In this document: one piece after another, positions 15,636 to 24,452 of the stretch
How the letters are laid out: the number at the start of each line of letters is the position of its first letter
Position numbering within the stretch: the first letter of the stretch is position 1
From: Pseudomonas monsensis
Lineage (GTDB): Bacteria; Pseudomonadota; Gammaproteobacteria; Pseudomonadales; Pseudomonadaceae
Length of the DNA: 64,000 nucleotides
Reading direction: 5' to 3'
Assembly: GCF_014268495.2 (NCBI RefSeq)
Contig: NZ_CP077087.1
Coordinates: forward strand, 1,181,501 to 1,245,500
The notes under the pieces: model-generated
What the model saw: only the letters and a program-made list of their open reading frames with translations
Told to the model about the DNA's origin: nothing
The model's database searches: none
Made by a program: the position numbers and the translations under genes

Positions 15636-18206
15636 TCAGTACACGTCGCGGCGGTAGCGGCCTTGTTCGATCAGCCGCTCGACTTCGGCTGCACCCAATA
15701 CGTCGTTGAGCACTTGATCGACGCCGGAGGCCATGCCCTGCAGGCTGCCGCAGATGTAGATCACCGCACCCTCGGCCAGCCATTTTTTCAGTTCGTCAGC
15801 GGATTCGCGCAGGCGATCCTGCACATAGATCTTCTGCGCCTGATCCCGGGAAAACGCCAGGTCCAGTCGCGCCAGATCGCCATTGATCAACCACTCTTCC
15901 AGCTCTGCCCGGCAGAGGAAATCGTGTTCGCGATTGCGCTCGCCAAACAGCAGCCACTGGCGCTGTTGACCGTCGGCAATCCGCGCCTTGAGCAAGCTGC
16001 GCAGCCCGGCGAGTCCGGTGCCGTTGCCGAGCAGAATCATCGGCACCGGCGCGTTCGGCAGATGGAAACCGCTGTTGCGACGTACGCGCAAACTGATGCT
16101 GCCGCCCACCGGGGCATGCTCGGTCAGCCAGCCGGAACCGATGCCAAGGCGGCCATCGGCATGCTGTTCCTGGCGCACGATCAGCTCCAGCACACCGTCG
16201 GCGGCAATCGAGGCAATCGAGTATTCACGCATGGCCAGCGGCACCATGGCATCGACCAGCGCCTGGGCGTGCAGGCCGACCAGATGTGCGCGATGTTCAG
16301 GCAACTGGCGCGAGGCGAGGGCGACGTCCAGCGGCTCTTCGAGGCCATTGATCTTCACTCGGGTTTCGCCACGAATGCCGAGACCGTCGAGGAAATGCTC
16401 GACCGCCCATGCACAATTGCGCGGCAGCACTTCCACCAGATCGCCGGCCAGCCAACTGCTGGTGCTCGGTGCGCTCAGGCCCAGCAGGTAGACCGGTGAG
16501 CCGCTGCTGTCGGGGTTCATCAGTTCGCGGCGCACCAGCGTCCAGTTTTCGTAGCTCGGCGCCTGCCAGGTGTCGACCGGCGCTTGTCCGGTGATCAGGC
16601 CGAGCTGAGTCTGCCAGTGACGCAGGGCGTAGGGGTCGCCGCTGTCGACTTCGACCGGGGCGAACAAAGTCTTGCCGCCTTGCTCGCTCAGCCATTGATG
16701 CAGGCGTCGGGCGAAGCCGCAGAAGTGCGCGTACTGGCGGTCACCCAGACCCAGTACGGCGTAGTTCAGCCCATCAAGATTCGCGGCGTTGCGCAGAACC
16801 TTGCGTTCAAACCCACGGGCGCTGTCCGGTGCTTCGCCATCGCCAAAGGTGCTGACGACGAACAGCGCATGGGGCGATTCGCGCAGATCCTGCTGGCTGA
16901 CATTCGCCAGCGGCAGCACCTTCGCCGGCAATCCCGCCGCCTGCAGTTGACCGGCGGTCTGCCACGCCAGTTGTTCGGCGAAACCGCTCTGGCTGGCGAA
17001 GCCGATCAGCCACGGCGAGCCATCGCCGGTCGGTTGGGCGAGGCCTTGGCGCGCGTCCTGGATCTGTTTTTTCTTGCGGCGGCGATCCAGATACAGCAGC
17101 CAGCCAGTGATGAAAAACAGCGGCATGCACACGGCAGCGAGGGTGATGATGATTCGCCCGACGAGGCCGAAATAGCTACCGACGTGCAGCGCGTAAATGC
17201 TGGTCAGCAGTTGTGCCTTGAAGCTCTTGTCGGCGTAGCGGTCGACGCGTTTGACCACGCCGGTGGCCGGGTCGAGGGTGATCTGGTTCAGCGCGCGATC
17301 GTGCGGCGAGCTGTCGAGCAGATAGAACACGGTCGCTGGCTGGCCCGCGACGGCCGGCATGCGGATGTTGTAGGCGGCCAGGCCCGGGCCGGCGGCGCTG
17401 TAGATGCTGCTCCACATCGCCGCGTAATCGGCGGTCGGTGCCGGGCCGTCCGGTGCCGGGCCGCGACCACCGCGCACGCGCTCGTTCTGCGGCGCGTCGG
17501 AGAGTAATTTGGTCAGGCCTTTGTTGTACCACTCGTACGACCACGACAACCCGGTCAGCGCCAGTAGCAGATAGACCAGCAAGCACCAGGTGCCGGCCAC
17601 CGAATGCAGATCCCAGTTGAAGGCGCGGCCCTTTTTCTGCCAGTCGAGGGTCAGCCACACGCGCCAGCTGTTCCACTGGCGCGGCCAGCGCAGGTACAGG
17701 CCGGAGAGGCAGAAGAACAACAGGATCAGGGTGCAGGCGCCGGTGATGTTACGCCCGGTGTCGCCCATGGCGAGGAAACGGTGCAGTTGCAGCATCAGGC
17801 CAAAGAAATCCTGGCCGACGGCATTGCCCATGAACTCGCCGGTGTACGGATCGAAGTAGCGCATCTCGCCACGCCGCTCGCCTTTGGGCGGGGTGAAGAA
17901 CACTTTGGCTGCGTTGCCGCTGTCGGTTTCGACCCAGAGCATCGAGACTTTCTTGCCGGACGTGGCTTCGATGCGCTCGACCAGTTCAACGGGCGGCAGG
18001 ACGCCGGCAACGTGTTTTTCCACCTGCAGCACGGAAGGGTTCAGCGCCCGCAGGATTTCGTCCTGAAACGAATAGGCCGCGCCGGTGATGCCCATCAGCG
18101 CCAGTACCAGGCCTGCGGTGATGCCAAAAAACCAGTGCAACTGGAACAGGGTTTTCTTCAACACGTCACTCGTCGTCCGTTCGAAAGTTGTTTTCACGGC
18201 GCGCAT
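15636..18206 (-). CDS. PepSY-TM / flavodoxin / ferredoxin-NADP reductase fusion (PiuB-like ferric reductase)
   Basis: Inner-membrane flavoprotein of about 856 residues. PepSY-type membrane segments are at the N-terminus (FQLHWFFGITAGLVLALMGI) and up to about residue 360 (ITLAAVCMPLFFITGWLLYL). A flavodoxin domain (about 390-520; FASQSGFAEQLAW, VVSTFGDGEAPD) and a CysJ-like FAD/NADPH reductase domain (to the end; LLGNGTGLAGLRSLL, YICGSLQGMASGVDQVL) follow. The architecture fits electron transfer from NADPH to periplasmic Fe(III)-siderophore. Its place next to a Fiu-type receptor supports this role. The start is uncertain: ATG 18206 or GTG 18164. Upstream in-frame codons overlap the receptor's terminator, which argues against the longest frame. 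Confidence 0.85.
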   Translation of the reverse strand: MRAVKTTFERTTSDVLKKTLFQLHWFFGITAGLVLALMGITGAAYSFQDEILRALNPSVLQVEKHVAGVLPPVELVERIEATSGKKVSMLWVETDSGNAAKVFFTPPKGERRGEMRYFDPYTGEFMGNAVGQDFFGLMLQLHRFLAMGDTGRNITGACTLILLFFCLSGLYLRWPRQWNSWRVWLTLDWQKKGRAFNWDLHSVAGTWCLLVYLLLALTGLSWSYEWYNKGLTKLLSDAPQNERVRGGRGPAPDGPAPTADYAAMWSSIYSAAGPGLAAYNIRMPAVAGQPATVFYLLDSSPHDRALNQITLDPATGVVKRVDRYADKSFKAQLLTSIYALHVGSYFGLVGRIIITLAAVCMPLFFITGWLLYLDRRRKKKQIQDARQGLAQPTGDGSPWLIGFASQSGFAEQLAWQTAGQLQAAGLPAKVLPLANVSQQDLRESPHALFVVSTFGDGEAPDSARGFERKVLRNAANLDGLNYAVLGLGDRQYAHFCGFARRLHQWLSEQGGKTLFAPVEVDSGDPYALRHWQTQLGLITGQAPVDTWQAPSYENWTLVRRELMNPDSSGSPVYLLGLSAPSTSSWLAGDLVEVLPRNCAWAVEHFLDGLGIRGETRVKINGLEEPLDVALASRQLPEHRAHLVGLHAQALVDAMVPLAMREYSIASIAADGVLELIVRQEQHADGRLGIGSGWLTEHAPVGGSISLRVRRNSGFHLPNAPVPMILLGNGTGLAGLRSLLKARIADGQQRQWLLFGERNREHDFLCRAELEEWLINGDLARLDLAFSRDQAQKIYVQDRLRESADELKKWLAEGAVIYICGSLQGMASGVDQVLNDVLGAAEVERLIEQGRYRRDVY

Positions 18207-18249
18207 TATGCCGTGGGTTATCGAGAAGCGTTCTTTATTACGCACAAAA

Positions 18250-18275
18250 GCCCCGTTCAATGGAATGAACGGGGC
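18250..18275 (-). terminator. Rho-independent terminator of the fiu gene
   Basis: GCCCCGTTCA and TGAACGGGGC form a 10-bp stem with a short loop. On the minus strand it is followed by TTTT, placing it after the siderophore receptor and before the flavoreductase start. Confidence 0.8.
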
Positions 18276-18295
18276 CAAGCCTTTTGATCACATCA

Positions 18296-18389
18296 CCTGT
18301 GGGAGCGAGCTTGCTCGCGAATGCAATCTGTCAGTGACATGAAGGCTGACTGACCCAGCGCTTTGGCGAGCAAGCTCGCTCCCACAGGT
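18296..18389. repeat. REPIN (GTGGGAGCGAGCTTGCTCGCGAA type)
   Basis: CCTGTGGGAGCGAGCTTGCT (18296) on the left pairs with AGCAAGCTCGCTCCCACAGG (to 18388) on the right. It lies between the receptor stop and its terminator. Confidence 0.93.
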
Positions 18390-18399
18390 TCCACCTTGC

Positions 18400-20715
18400 T
18401 TAGAAGTGGAAGTTGGTGCTCAACAGCGCCGTACGCCCCGCCGCCTGGTTGGCGAAGTGAGTCGAGAAGGCTTTGTCGTAATAGGTTTCGTTGGTCAGGT
18501 TCTGCACGTTGAGTTGCAGGTCGACGTTCTTGGTCAGCTTGTAGGCGGCCATCGCGTCATAACGTACATACGAATCGACCATCGTGGTGTTGGCCACGCT
18601 GCCGTACACGTCGTCGACGTAGAACGCGCCGCCCCCGAGGGTCAGCTTCGGCGTGACCTGATAAGTGGTCCACAGGCTGGCGCTGTTTTTCGGCGTGTTC
18701 GGCAGTTCGTTGCCATCGTTGGCCTTGCCCATCGGGCCGCCGTCGACTTGTTCGCTGTCCATGAACGCGTAGCCGGCGAACACTTGCCACTTGTCAGTGA
18801 TTTTGCCGCTGGCCGACAGCTCGATACCTTGCACGCGGGTCTTGCCGGCGTTCTCGTACGAGCTGGTGTCGACTTGTACGCGAGCGTTCTCTTTCTCGGT
18901 GCGGAAGATGTCGGCCGTCAGCGACAGGCGATCATTGAGCAGATCCCACTTGGTGCCGATTTCATAGTTCTTGGTGGTTTCCGGCTCCATGTCGCTGCTC
19001 AGCAGGTTGCCGCTGCGATCCGTGGTGCCGCCCAGCGGGTTGCCTTCCTGGCCTTCGCCCAGGGTGTTGCCCGGTGGCGTGGCGGAGGTGGCATAGGAGG
19101 CGTAGATGCTGCCGTTTTCCGCAGGCTTGTAGACGACGCCGAACTGACCGGTGACGAACTCGCTGGTGTCATCGCCCTTGGACGTGGTGGTGCCGGCAGC
19201 GTTGTAGGTTTTGTAGTCGGTGTCGAAGTGGTCGTAACGCAGGCCCATGTTCACCAGCCACTGCTCGTTCAACTCCAGCGTATCGAACACATACAGCGCG
19301 TAAGTGTTGGCCTGGGTGTCGGTGCCGGCGTAGTTGCGCGAGATCGCGCCGTTCCACGGATCGTTCGGGTTCGGGTTCGACAGCGAGGTGCAGTTGTAGC
19401 CGCTGGACGCGCCGATCATCGACGGGGTGCAGTTGCTGGTCGCGGCGCTGGTGCGCGGCGTAGTGTCAGTATTGACGTTGTATGAAGACTTCTGACTTTC
19501 CTCTCGGGTGTATTCGACGCCGGTGGAGAAGCTGTTCTTGAAGCCGGCGACGTAGAAGTTACCGAACAGGTCAGTCTGGTTGGTGGTGGTCTCGGTGTTG
19601 CTCACCCGGGTATTCGCCCGACGCCAGAGGCTGCCATTGTTGACGTTGCCCTTGCTGTCGTCCGGCTGGGTGAGGATGTAATCCTGCATGCTGGTGCCGT
19701 GGCGCAGGGTGTTCTTGATGGTCAGCGAATCGCTCAGGTCATGCTCGATGGCGAAGGTCGCGGTGTCGGTGCGGCCCTTGCGGAAGTCGCGATCCAGACC
19801 GTAGAAGTTGCTGTGATCGCCACCGGCGTATGGCTTGTCCGGGTTGGACTTGGTGCGTGCAGCCGAACCGCCAGCCGGGATGGTGTACGGGATGCCCGAA
19901 TCCGGGGTGTCATTGCTTTCGAGGTGGTAGTAATCGAGGTTGACGCGGGTGTCGGTGCCCAGACCGAACGCCAGCGACGGGGCGATGCCCCAGCGGTCGT
20001 AGTCGACCTTGTCGCGACCGGCGACGTTGCTTTCGTGGCTCATCAGGTTCAGCCGGCCAGCAGCGGTGTCGCTGAACTGGTAGTTGCCGTCGAGGGTGTA
20101 GCGCTGGGTCTGGTCGGAGCCCCAGGTGAAGCCGCCGTCGAACGAATTGCCCAGGTGCGCTTTCTTGCTCACCAGGTTGATGCTGCCGCCCGCCGCGCCG
20201 CGACCGCCAATGGCAGAGTTCGGGCCCTTGCTGACTTCGATGTTTTCCACGGCGAAGATCTCGCGGCTCTGCGAACCGGTATCGCGCACGCCGTCGAGGT
20301 AGGTGTCGCCTTGGGCGTCAAAGCCGCGAATGAACGGGCGATCGCCCTGCGGGTTGCCGCCTTCACCGGCGCCGAAGGTGATGCCCGGCACGGTGCGCAG
20401 GGCGTCCTGCATGTTCAGCGCGCCGGTGTCTTTCAGGACTTGTTGCGGGATGACGGTGACCGAGCGCGGCGTGTCGACCAGCGGTGCGGTGTACTTGGGC
20501 GAGGAGGCTTTCTCGACCTGGTAGGACGTCGAATCCTGGGCTTCGCCCGTGATCGAGGTGGCGTCCAGGGCGATGGCATTGCCGGTGGCTTTGCTGTCGG
20601 TTTTTTCTGCGGCGAACACCATGTGACCAGCGGAGCCGGCGGTGATTGCCACACCGATTGCAGAGGCGAGCAGACGTGGTGAACTGACCGGTAATTGTGC
20701 GTGTTGACGTGCCAT
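18400..20715 (-). CDS. fiu: Fiu/PiuA-type TonB-dependent catecholate siderophore receptor
   Basis: Outer-membrane receptor of 771 residues. A signal sequence occupies residues 1 to about 36 (SAIGVAITAGSAGHMVFAAE). The plug domain (about 60-200) has SVTVIPQQVLKDTGALNMQD and RGAAGGSINLVSKK. A 22-strand barrel follows, ending in the typical TALLSTNFHF with terminal Phe. The TonB region and Fiu-like opening fit Fiu, which imports Fe(III)-catecholate breakdown products and is a known entry route for catechol-bearing beta-lactams. The ATG at 20715 is chosen because GGGGAGGGG lies just upstream. An in-frame extension to 20778 has no ribosome-binding site. Divergent from piuC, it is probably iron-repressed. 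Confidence 0.93.
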   Translation of the reverse strand: MARQHAQLPVSSPRLLASAIGVAITAGSAGHMVFAAEKTDSKATGNAIALDATSITGEAQDSTSYQVEKASSPKYTAPLVDTPRSVTVIPQQVLKDTGALNMQDALRTVPGITFGAGEGGNPQGDRPFIRGFDAQGDTYLDGVRDTGSQSREIFAVENIEVSKGPNSAIGGRGAAGGSINLVSKKAHLGNSFDGGFTWGSDQTQRYTLDGNYQFSDTAAGRLNLMSHESNVAGRDKVDYDRWGIAPSLAFGLGTDTRVNLDYYHLESNDTPDSGIPYTIPAGGSAARTKSNPDKPYAGGDHSNFYGLDRDFRKGRTDTATFAIEHDLSDSLTIKNTLRHGTSMQDYILTQPDDSKGNVNNGSLWRRANTRVSNTETTTNQTDLFGNFYVAGFKNSFSTGVEYTREESQKSSYNVNTDTTPRTSAATSNCTPSMIGASSGYNCTSLSNPNPNDPWNGAISRNYAGTDTQANTYALYVFDTLELNEQWLVNMGLRYDHFDTDYKTYNAAGTTTSKGDDTSEFVTGQFGVVYKPAENGSIYASYATSATPPGNTLGEGQEGNPLGGTTDRSGNLLSSDMEPETTKNYEIGTKWDLLNDRLSLTADIFRTEKENARVQVDTSSYENAGKTRVQGIELSASGKITDKWQVFAGYAFMDSEQVDGGPMGKANDGNELPNTPKNSASLWTTYQVTPKLTLGGGAFYVDDVYGSVANTTMVDSYVRYDAMAAYKLTKNVDLQLNVQNLTNETYYDKAFSTHFANQAAGRTALLSTNFHF

Positions 20716-20872
20716 TTTTATTCCCCTCCCCAAGGATTTGAGGCGGCGGAATATAGGGTAAACAGGTATTCGTATCAATTGCGAAACATTGTTATTCGCA
20801 CTGAATTTACATTCTTTACAATTTAACCTTACGGTTTTTGCCAGTTCATTCGTCTCTCGGGTTTTACACAGT

Positions 20873-20892
20873 CAATAAGAATCAATACCATT
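20873..20892. promoter_or_regulatory. Candidate Fur box between fiu and piuC
   Basis: CAATAAGAATCAATACCATT resembles Pseudomonas Fur sites of the AATAAGAATCATTATCATT type, with a few mismatches. It sits 31 bases upstream of piuC and in the divergent region with fiu, where iron control is expected. A second AT-rich dyad, GCGAA...TTCGC at about 20781-20799, could also matter. Confidence 0.4.
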
Positions 20893-20922
20893 GCCGCCTC
20901 TTTGCCATCAGGTGACATTGCC

Positions 20923-21603
20923 ATGCTGCTGCACATCCCCGGACTGTTCGCGAAAGACGAAGTGCAGCGTATCCGCGAGGCGCTGGAGCAGGCCGATTGG
21001 GCTGATGGCAAGATTACCGCCGGCTTCCAGTCGGCCAAGGCGAAGCACAATCTGCAACTGCCCGAAGGTCATCCGCTGGCCAAGGAAATCGGCGCGGCGA
21101 TGCTGGAGCGGTTGTGGAAAAACCCACTGTTCATGTCCGCCGCGTTGCCGCACAAAGTCTTCCCGCCGTTAGTGAACTGTTACACGGCCGGCGGCAGTTT
21201 CGATTTCCACATCGACAACGCCGTGCGCCAGCCCAAGGGCAGCATCGAACGGGTGCGCACCGATCTGTCGGCCACGCTGTTCTTCAGCGAGCCTGAGGAT
21301 TACGACGGCGGCGAGCTGGAGATTCAGGACACTTTCGGCACGCAACGGGTGAAGTTGCCGGCCGGCGACATGGTGTTGTACCCCGGCACCAGCCTGCACA
21401 AGGTCAATGCCGTCACGCGTGGCGCACGCTATGCCTCGTTCTTCTGGACGCAAAGCCTGGTGCGCGAAGACAGTCAGCGTGCGTTGCTGTTAGAGATGGA
21501 CGGGGCGATCCAGCAACTGACCCGGGACATGCCTGATCACCCTGCGTTGATCCGCCTTACCGGCACGTATCACAACCTGCTGCGGCGCTGGGTCGAGGTA
21601 TGA
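20923..21603 (+). CDS. piuC: PiuC, Fe(II)/2-oxoglutarate-dependent PKHD-type hydroxylase
   Basis: Cytoplasmic dioxygenase of 226 residues, the family length. The iron-binding facial triad is His96-x-Asp98 (in FDFHIDNAV) and His159 (in GTSLHKVNAV), followed by an Arg-containing 2-oxoglutarate block (TRGARYASFFW). PiuC genes usually sit beside Fiu/PiuA-type receptors and are iron-regulated; the substrate is not established. The start at 20923 (MLLHIPGLF) is the family start. The ATG at 20902 would add seven residues without a better ribosome-binding site. The stop overlaps the SEL1 gene start by four bases. Confidence 0.93.
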   Translation: MLLHIPGLFAKDEVQRIREALEQADWADGKITAGFQSAKAKHNLQLPEGHPLAKEIGAAMLERLWKNPLFMSAALPHKVFPPLVNCYTAGGSFDFHIDNAVRQPKGSIERVRTDLSATLFFSEPEDYDGGELEIQDTFGTQRVKLPAGDMVLYPGTSLHKVNAVTRGARYASFFWTQSLVREDSQRALLLEMDGAIQQLTRDMPDHPALIRLTGTYHNLLRRWVEV

Positions 21604-22355
21604 GTTTTCAACTCCGCCGCGAGGAAGTCCTCGACGCTGCGCAACTCAGCGCCATGCTCGAAGAAAGCCCGGCCCGTGCCGCGCAGGCGATTTTGCTGGC
21701 GGCGGGTGAGGGTGAAGTTGAGGCGCAGGCATTGCTCGGGCAAATCCTGCTCGACGGTCAGGGCATCGCCCAGGATCAACCGCTGGCACTGCGCTGGTTC
21801 GGCATCGCTGCCGGGCAAGGTCACCTGATGGCGCGCAACATGCTCGGGCGCTGCCACGAGCACGGTTGGGGCTGTGCGGCGGATGCGGCAATTGCGGCGC
21901 AGCATTATCGGATCGCAGCGAATGCCGGGCTGGATTGGGCGATGTACAACCTGGCCAATCTGTTGGCGACCGGGCGTGGGGTGGCGGTGGACCATCTGCA
22001 GGCGCTGGCGCTGTATCGGCGCGCGGCTGAATGGGGCCATGCGAAATCAATGAATCTGCTGGGGCGATATCTGGAAGAAGGGCAGGTGTGCCCGGCGGAT
22101 CCTGCTGCGGCACGTGAGTGGTATCGACGTTCGGCTGAGGGCGGGGATTTTCGCGGGCAGTTCAGTTTCGCGGCGGTGTTGGCGGGGGAAGGGCGGATTG
22201 ATGAGGCGCTCGATTGGCTTGAGAAAGCCTTGGCCGGCGGCAATCTGAATTTTCTGCGGGTGGCGAGTCAAACACTGTCGAGTGCGCCCGATCCCAGAAT
22301 CCAAGGGATGGCTGCGCAGTTCGCGATTCGATATGCAGAGTTGCAGCGCGTCTGA
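21600..22355 (+). CDS. SEL1-repeat protein downstream of piuC
   Basis: Protein of 251 residues made of about five SEL1 (TPR-like) repeats. AQALLGQILLDGQGIAQD near residue 42, ARNMLGRCHEHGWGCAAD, AMYNLANLLATGRGVAVD, SMNLLGRYLEEGQVCPAD and a weaker fifth are each followed by a short helix with ALRWF or AREWY. SEL1 repeats mediate protein-protein contacts, so a scaffold role is inferred. There is no signal peptide. The ATGA overlap with piuC shows cotranscription and coupling. The same pair occurs in P. aeruginosa. Confidence 0.9.
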   Translation: MSFQLRREEVLDAAQLSAMLEESPARAAQAILLAAGEGEVEAQALLGQILLDGQGIAQDQPLALRWFGIAAGQGHLMARNMLGRCHEHGWGCAADAAIAAQHYRIAANAGLDWAMYNLANLLATGRGVAVDHLQALALYRRAAEWGHAKSMNLLGRYLEEGQVCPADPAAAREWYRRSAEGGDFRGQFSFAAVLAGEGRIDEALDWLEKALAGGNLNFLRVASQTLSSAPDPRIQGMAAQFAIRYAELQRV

Positions 22356-22361
22356 ATTCGC

Positions 22362-22545
22362 AAGCCCTCACCCTAACCCTCTCCCGGAGGGAGAGGGGAC
22401 TGATTGGGGAATGCTTGAGAGGTGCGCCGACCTGAATGTGCTTTACCGAATCCATAATCGACGCGGTCTTTGCGGTCAGTGCATGACGTGCTACACCTCG
22501 GTCGGCTCCCTCTCCCTTGGGAGAGGGCTGGGGTGAGGGGCCTCG
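22362..22545. repeat. CCCTCACC/GGTGAGGG REP-like repeat pair
   Basis: CCCTCACCCTAACCCTCTCC at 22367 and its inverse GGGAGAGGGCTGGGGTGAGG at about 22521-22540 flank about 110 bases related to the units at 15.2 kb and 60.9 kb (for example ACCGAATCCATAATCGAC). This accounts for most of the 300-base gap after the SEL1 gene. Confidence 0.8.
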
Positions 22546-22588
22546 GTCTCAAGTACCCCGCAAAACTTCAAGCCGAACGCACAGACAC

Positions 22589-22620
22589 AAAAAAGCCCAT
22601 GACACGTCATGGGCTTTTCA
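22589..22620 (-). terminator. Terminator of speC (bidirectional)
   Basis: AAAAAAGCCCATGAC-ACGTCATGGGCTTTTC is a strong hairpin (AAGCCCATGAC/GTCATGGGCTT) with A and T tracts on both sides, just downstream of speC on the minus strand. Confidence 0.9.
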
Positions 22621-22654
22621 CTTGCCGCTAGCAGCTTGAAACGCGCAGCTGCTC

Positions 22655-23818
22655 TTACACGTAGAACGACTTCAACGGCGGAAAACCATTGAACTCAACC
22701 GCGCTGTAACTGGTGGTGTACGCACCGGTCGACAGCCAGTACAGACGATCACCGATTGCCAGGTTCAGCGGCAGGCCGTACTTGTAGTTTTCGTACATGA
22801 TGTCGGCGCTGTCGCAAGTTGGGCCGGCGATCACCACTTCTTCCATCTCGCCTTTTTTCTCGGTCCAGATCGGGAACTTGATCGCTTCGTCCATGGTTTC
22901 GATCAGGCCGGAGAACTTGCCCACATCGGTGTAGACCCAGCGCTCGACGGCAGTGCGCGACTTGCGTGCAACCAATACCACTTCGCTGACCAGGATGCCG
23001 GCGTTGGCGATCAGCGAACGGCCCGGCTCGAGAATGATTTCCGGCAGGTCATCACCGAAGTCTTCCTTCAGGAAGCGGATGATTTCTTCGGCGTAGGTTT
23101 CCAGGCTGTTGGTGCGGGTGATGTAGTTGGCCGGGAAGCCGCCGCCCATGTTGATCAGCTTCAGGTGGATGCCGTCTTCTTCTTTCAGACGCTCGAAGAT
23201 CACTTTGACCTTGGCGATCGCTGCGTCCCAGACGCTGATGTCGCGTTGCTGCGAACCGACGTGGAACGAGATGCCGTACGGCACCAGGCCGAGGTCGCGG
23301 GCGAGGATCAGCAGGTCCATGGCCATGTCGGTCTGGCAGCCGAATTTGCGCGACAGCGGCCAGTCAGCCGTGGTCGAGCCTTCGGTGAGGATGCGCACAT
23401 AGACTTTCGAACCCGGTGCAGCCTTGGCGATGTTGCGCAGGTCGGCTTCGGAGTCGGTGGAGAACAGACGCACGCCCTTCTCGTAGAAGTAGCGGATGTC
23501 CTTGGATTTCTTGATGGTGTTGCCGTAGCTGATACGGTCCGGGCTGACGCCACGATCCATCACCTTGTCCAGCTCATAGATCGAGGCGATGTCGAAGCTC
23601 GAACCTTTTTCTTTGAGCAGGTCGATGATCTCGACGGCCGGGTTGGCCTTGACCGCGTAGTAGACCTTGGCGAATTCGAAACCGGCACGCAGGTCATCGT
23701 AGGCCTGGGCGATCATCGCGGTGTCGATCACCACGAACGGGGTTTCCTGTTTGTCGGCGAACGCCTTCATTTTGTCGAATGTAGCGCGCGCGAAATAGTC
23801 TTCGACCTGGATCGACAT
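22655..23818 (-). CDS. speC: SpeC, PLP-dependent ornithine decarboxylase (eukaryotic-type fold III)
   Basis: Decarboxylates ornithine to putrescine, the entry to polyamines. The 387-residue product is the length of the P. aeruginosa enzyme. The PLP-binding Lys57 is in VYYAVKANP. The diamine/PLP-phosphate blocks SFHVGSQQRD, NMGGGFPANY and ILEPGRSLIA are present. The catalytic Cys is in VIAGPTCDSADIMYENY. Some members also accept lysine. The ATG at 23818 (MSIQVEDYF) follows GTAGGAG at good spacing. An in-frame ATG at 23839 lies upstream of that ribosome-binding site. A terminator-like hairpin lies in its leader about 110 bases upstream. Confidence 0.95.
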   Translation of the reverse strand: MSIQVEDYFARATFDKMKAFADKQETPFVVIDTAMIAQAYDDLRAGFEFAKVYYAVKANPAVEIIDLLKEKGSSFDIASIYELDKVMDRGVSPDRISYGNTIKKSKDIRYFYEKGVRLFSTDSEADLRNIAKAAPGSKVYVRILTEGSTTADWPLSRKFGCQTDMAMDLLILARDLGLVPYGISFHVGSQQRDISVWDAAIAKVKVIFERLKEEDGIHLKLINMGGGFPANYITRTNSLETYAEEIIRFLKEDFGDDLPEIILEPGRSLIANAGILVSEVVLVARKSRTAVERWVYTDVGKFSGLIETMDEAIKFPIWTEKKGEMEEVVIAGPTCDSADIMYENYKYGLPLNLAIGDRLYWLSTGAYTTSYSAVEFNGFPPLKSFYV

Positions 23819-23924
23819 GCTGGGAACTCCTACTGGCAAACTAAGTTAAACAATGGGTGCAAATGAACGTCCTCCGTATCCCCACTTTGGTTCGCCTACT
23901 TCCCAAGGCATGTCGCCGAAAGCA

Positions 23925-23955
23925 AAAAGGCCATGGGGCGTTGCCCTTGGCCTTG
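23925..23955 (-). terminator. Terminator-like hairpin in the speC leader
   Basis: On the minus strand AAGGCCAAGGGCAACGCCCC (first 20 bases) continues into ATGGCCTT and TTT. AAGGCCA pairs with TGGCCTT, and GGGC with GCCC inside. It ends about 107 bases before the speC start codon, so it could be an attenuator or the end of a separate small RNA. The 634-base gap upstream of speC holds no supported gene. Apart from this hairpin and the REPIN, a second weaker hairpin lies at 24055-24086. Confidence 0.55.
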
Positions 23956-24347
23956 CTGTCTCGTCGTCAGTACTTGAGCCGGATGGATCGTTTCCAGCAT
24001 GGACGTTCGGCGCGAACTTTAGGGCGTGAGGGGCGTGAGATCAACTAAAAATGTCGCGTTTTTGCACGCTTCTGACGTGCGTCGCGTTCATCACTCTTTG
24101 TAGCCGACCGAGATGACGGACAGATGTTCCCCGAGAATTTTCAAGTGTTAAAAATACCTGCACGTTCGCGGCTTTTGTCGGCTAAGTCGTGGGTAAGTGT
24201 GATGGGCGCAACATCGGCGACGTTGGCGGCGAGAGGGGGGTGTGAGAGGGATTTTGGCTGTTTCGCAGGTCGCTTTAGACAGGCTGTGGGCTTATTCGGT
24301 GTTGAGATTCTTTTCCGCCTGATGAGTGAAGAAAAAATCACCCGGAT

Positions 24348-24442
24348 CCTGTGGGAGCGAGCTTGCTCGCGAAGGCATTTTCACAGTCGACATCGTTGTT
24401 GACTGATATTCCGCTTTCGCGAGCAAGCTCGCTCCCACAGGT
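24348..24442. repeat. REPIN
   Basis: CCTGTGGGAGCGAGCTTGCT on the left pairs with AGCAAGCTCGCTCCCACAGG on the right. Same family as the copies at 18.3 kb and 33.1 kb. It ends 11 bases before the opuCA stop. Confidence 0.93.
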
Positions 24443-24452
24443 TGTGTATTTT

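Noticed and set aside
20781..20799. GCGAAACATTGTTATTCGC upstream of fiu as a primary Fur box
   Set aside because: The arms pair, but the core lacks the NATWAT hexamer pattern. The site at 20873-20892 is a better match.
24091..24144. The 17-codon frame upstream of speC as an annotated gene
   Set aside because: It has only a TTG start, no clear Shine-Dalgarno and no homolog I recognise. It is kept only as part of a leader hypothesis.
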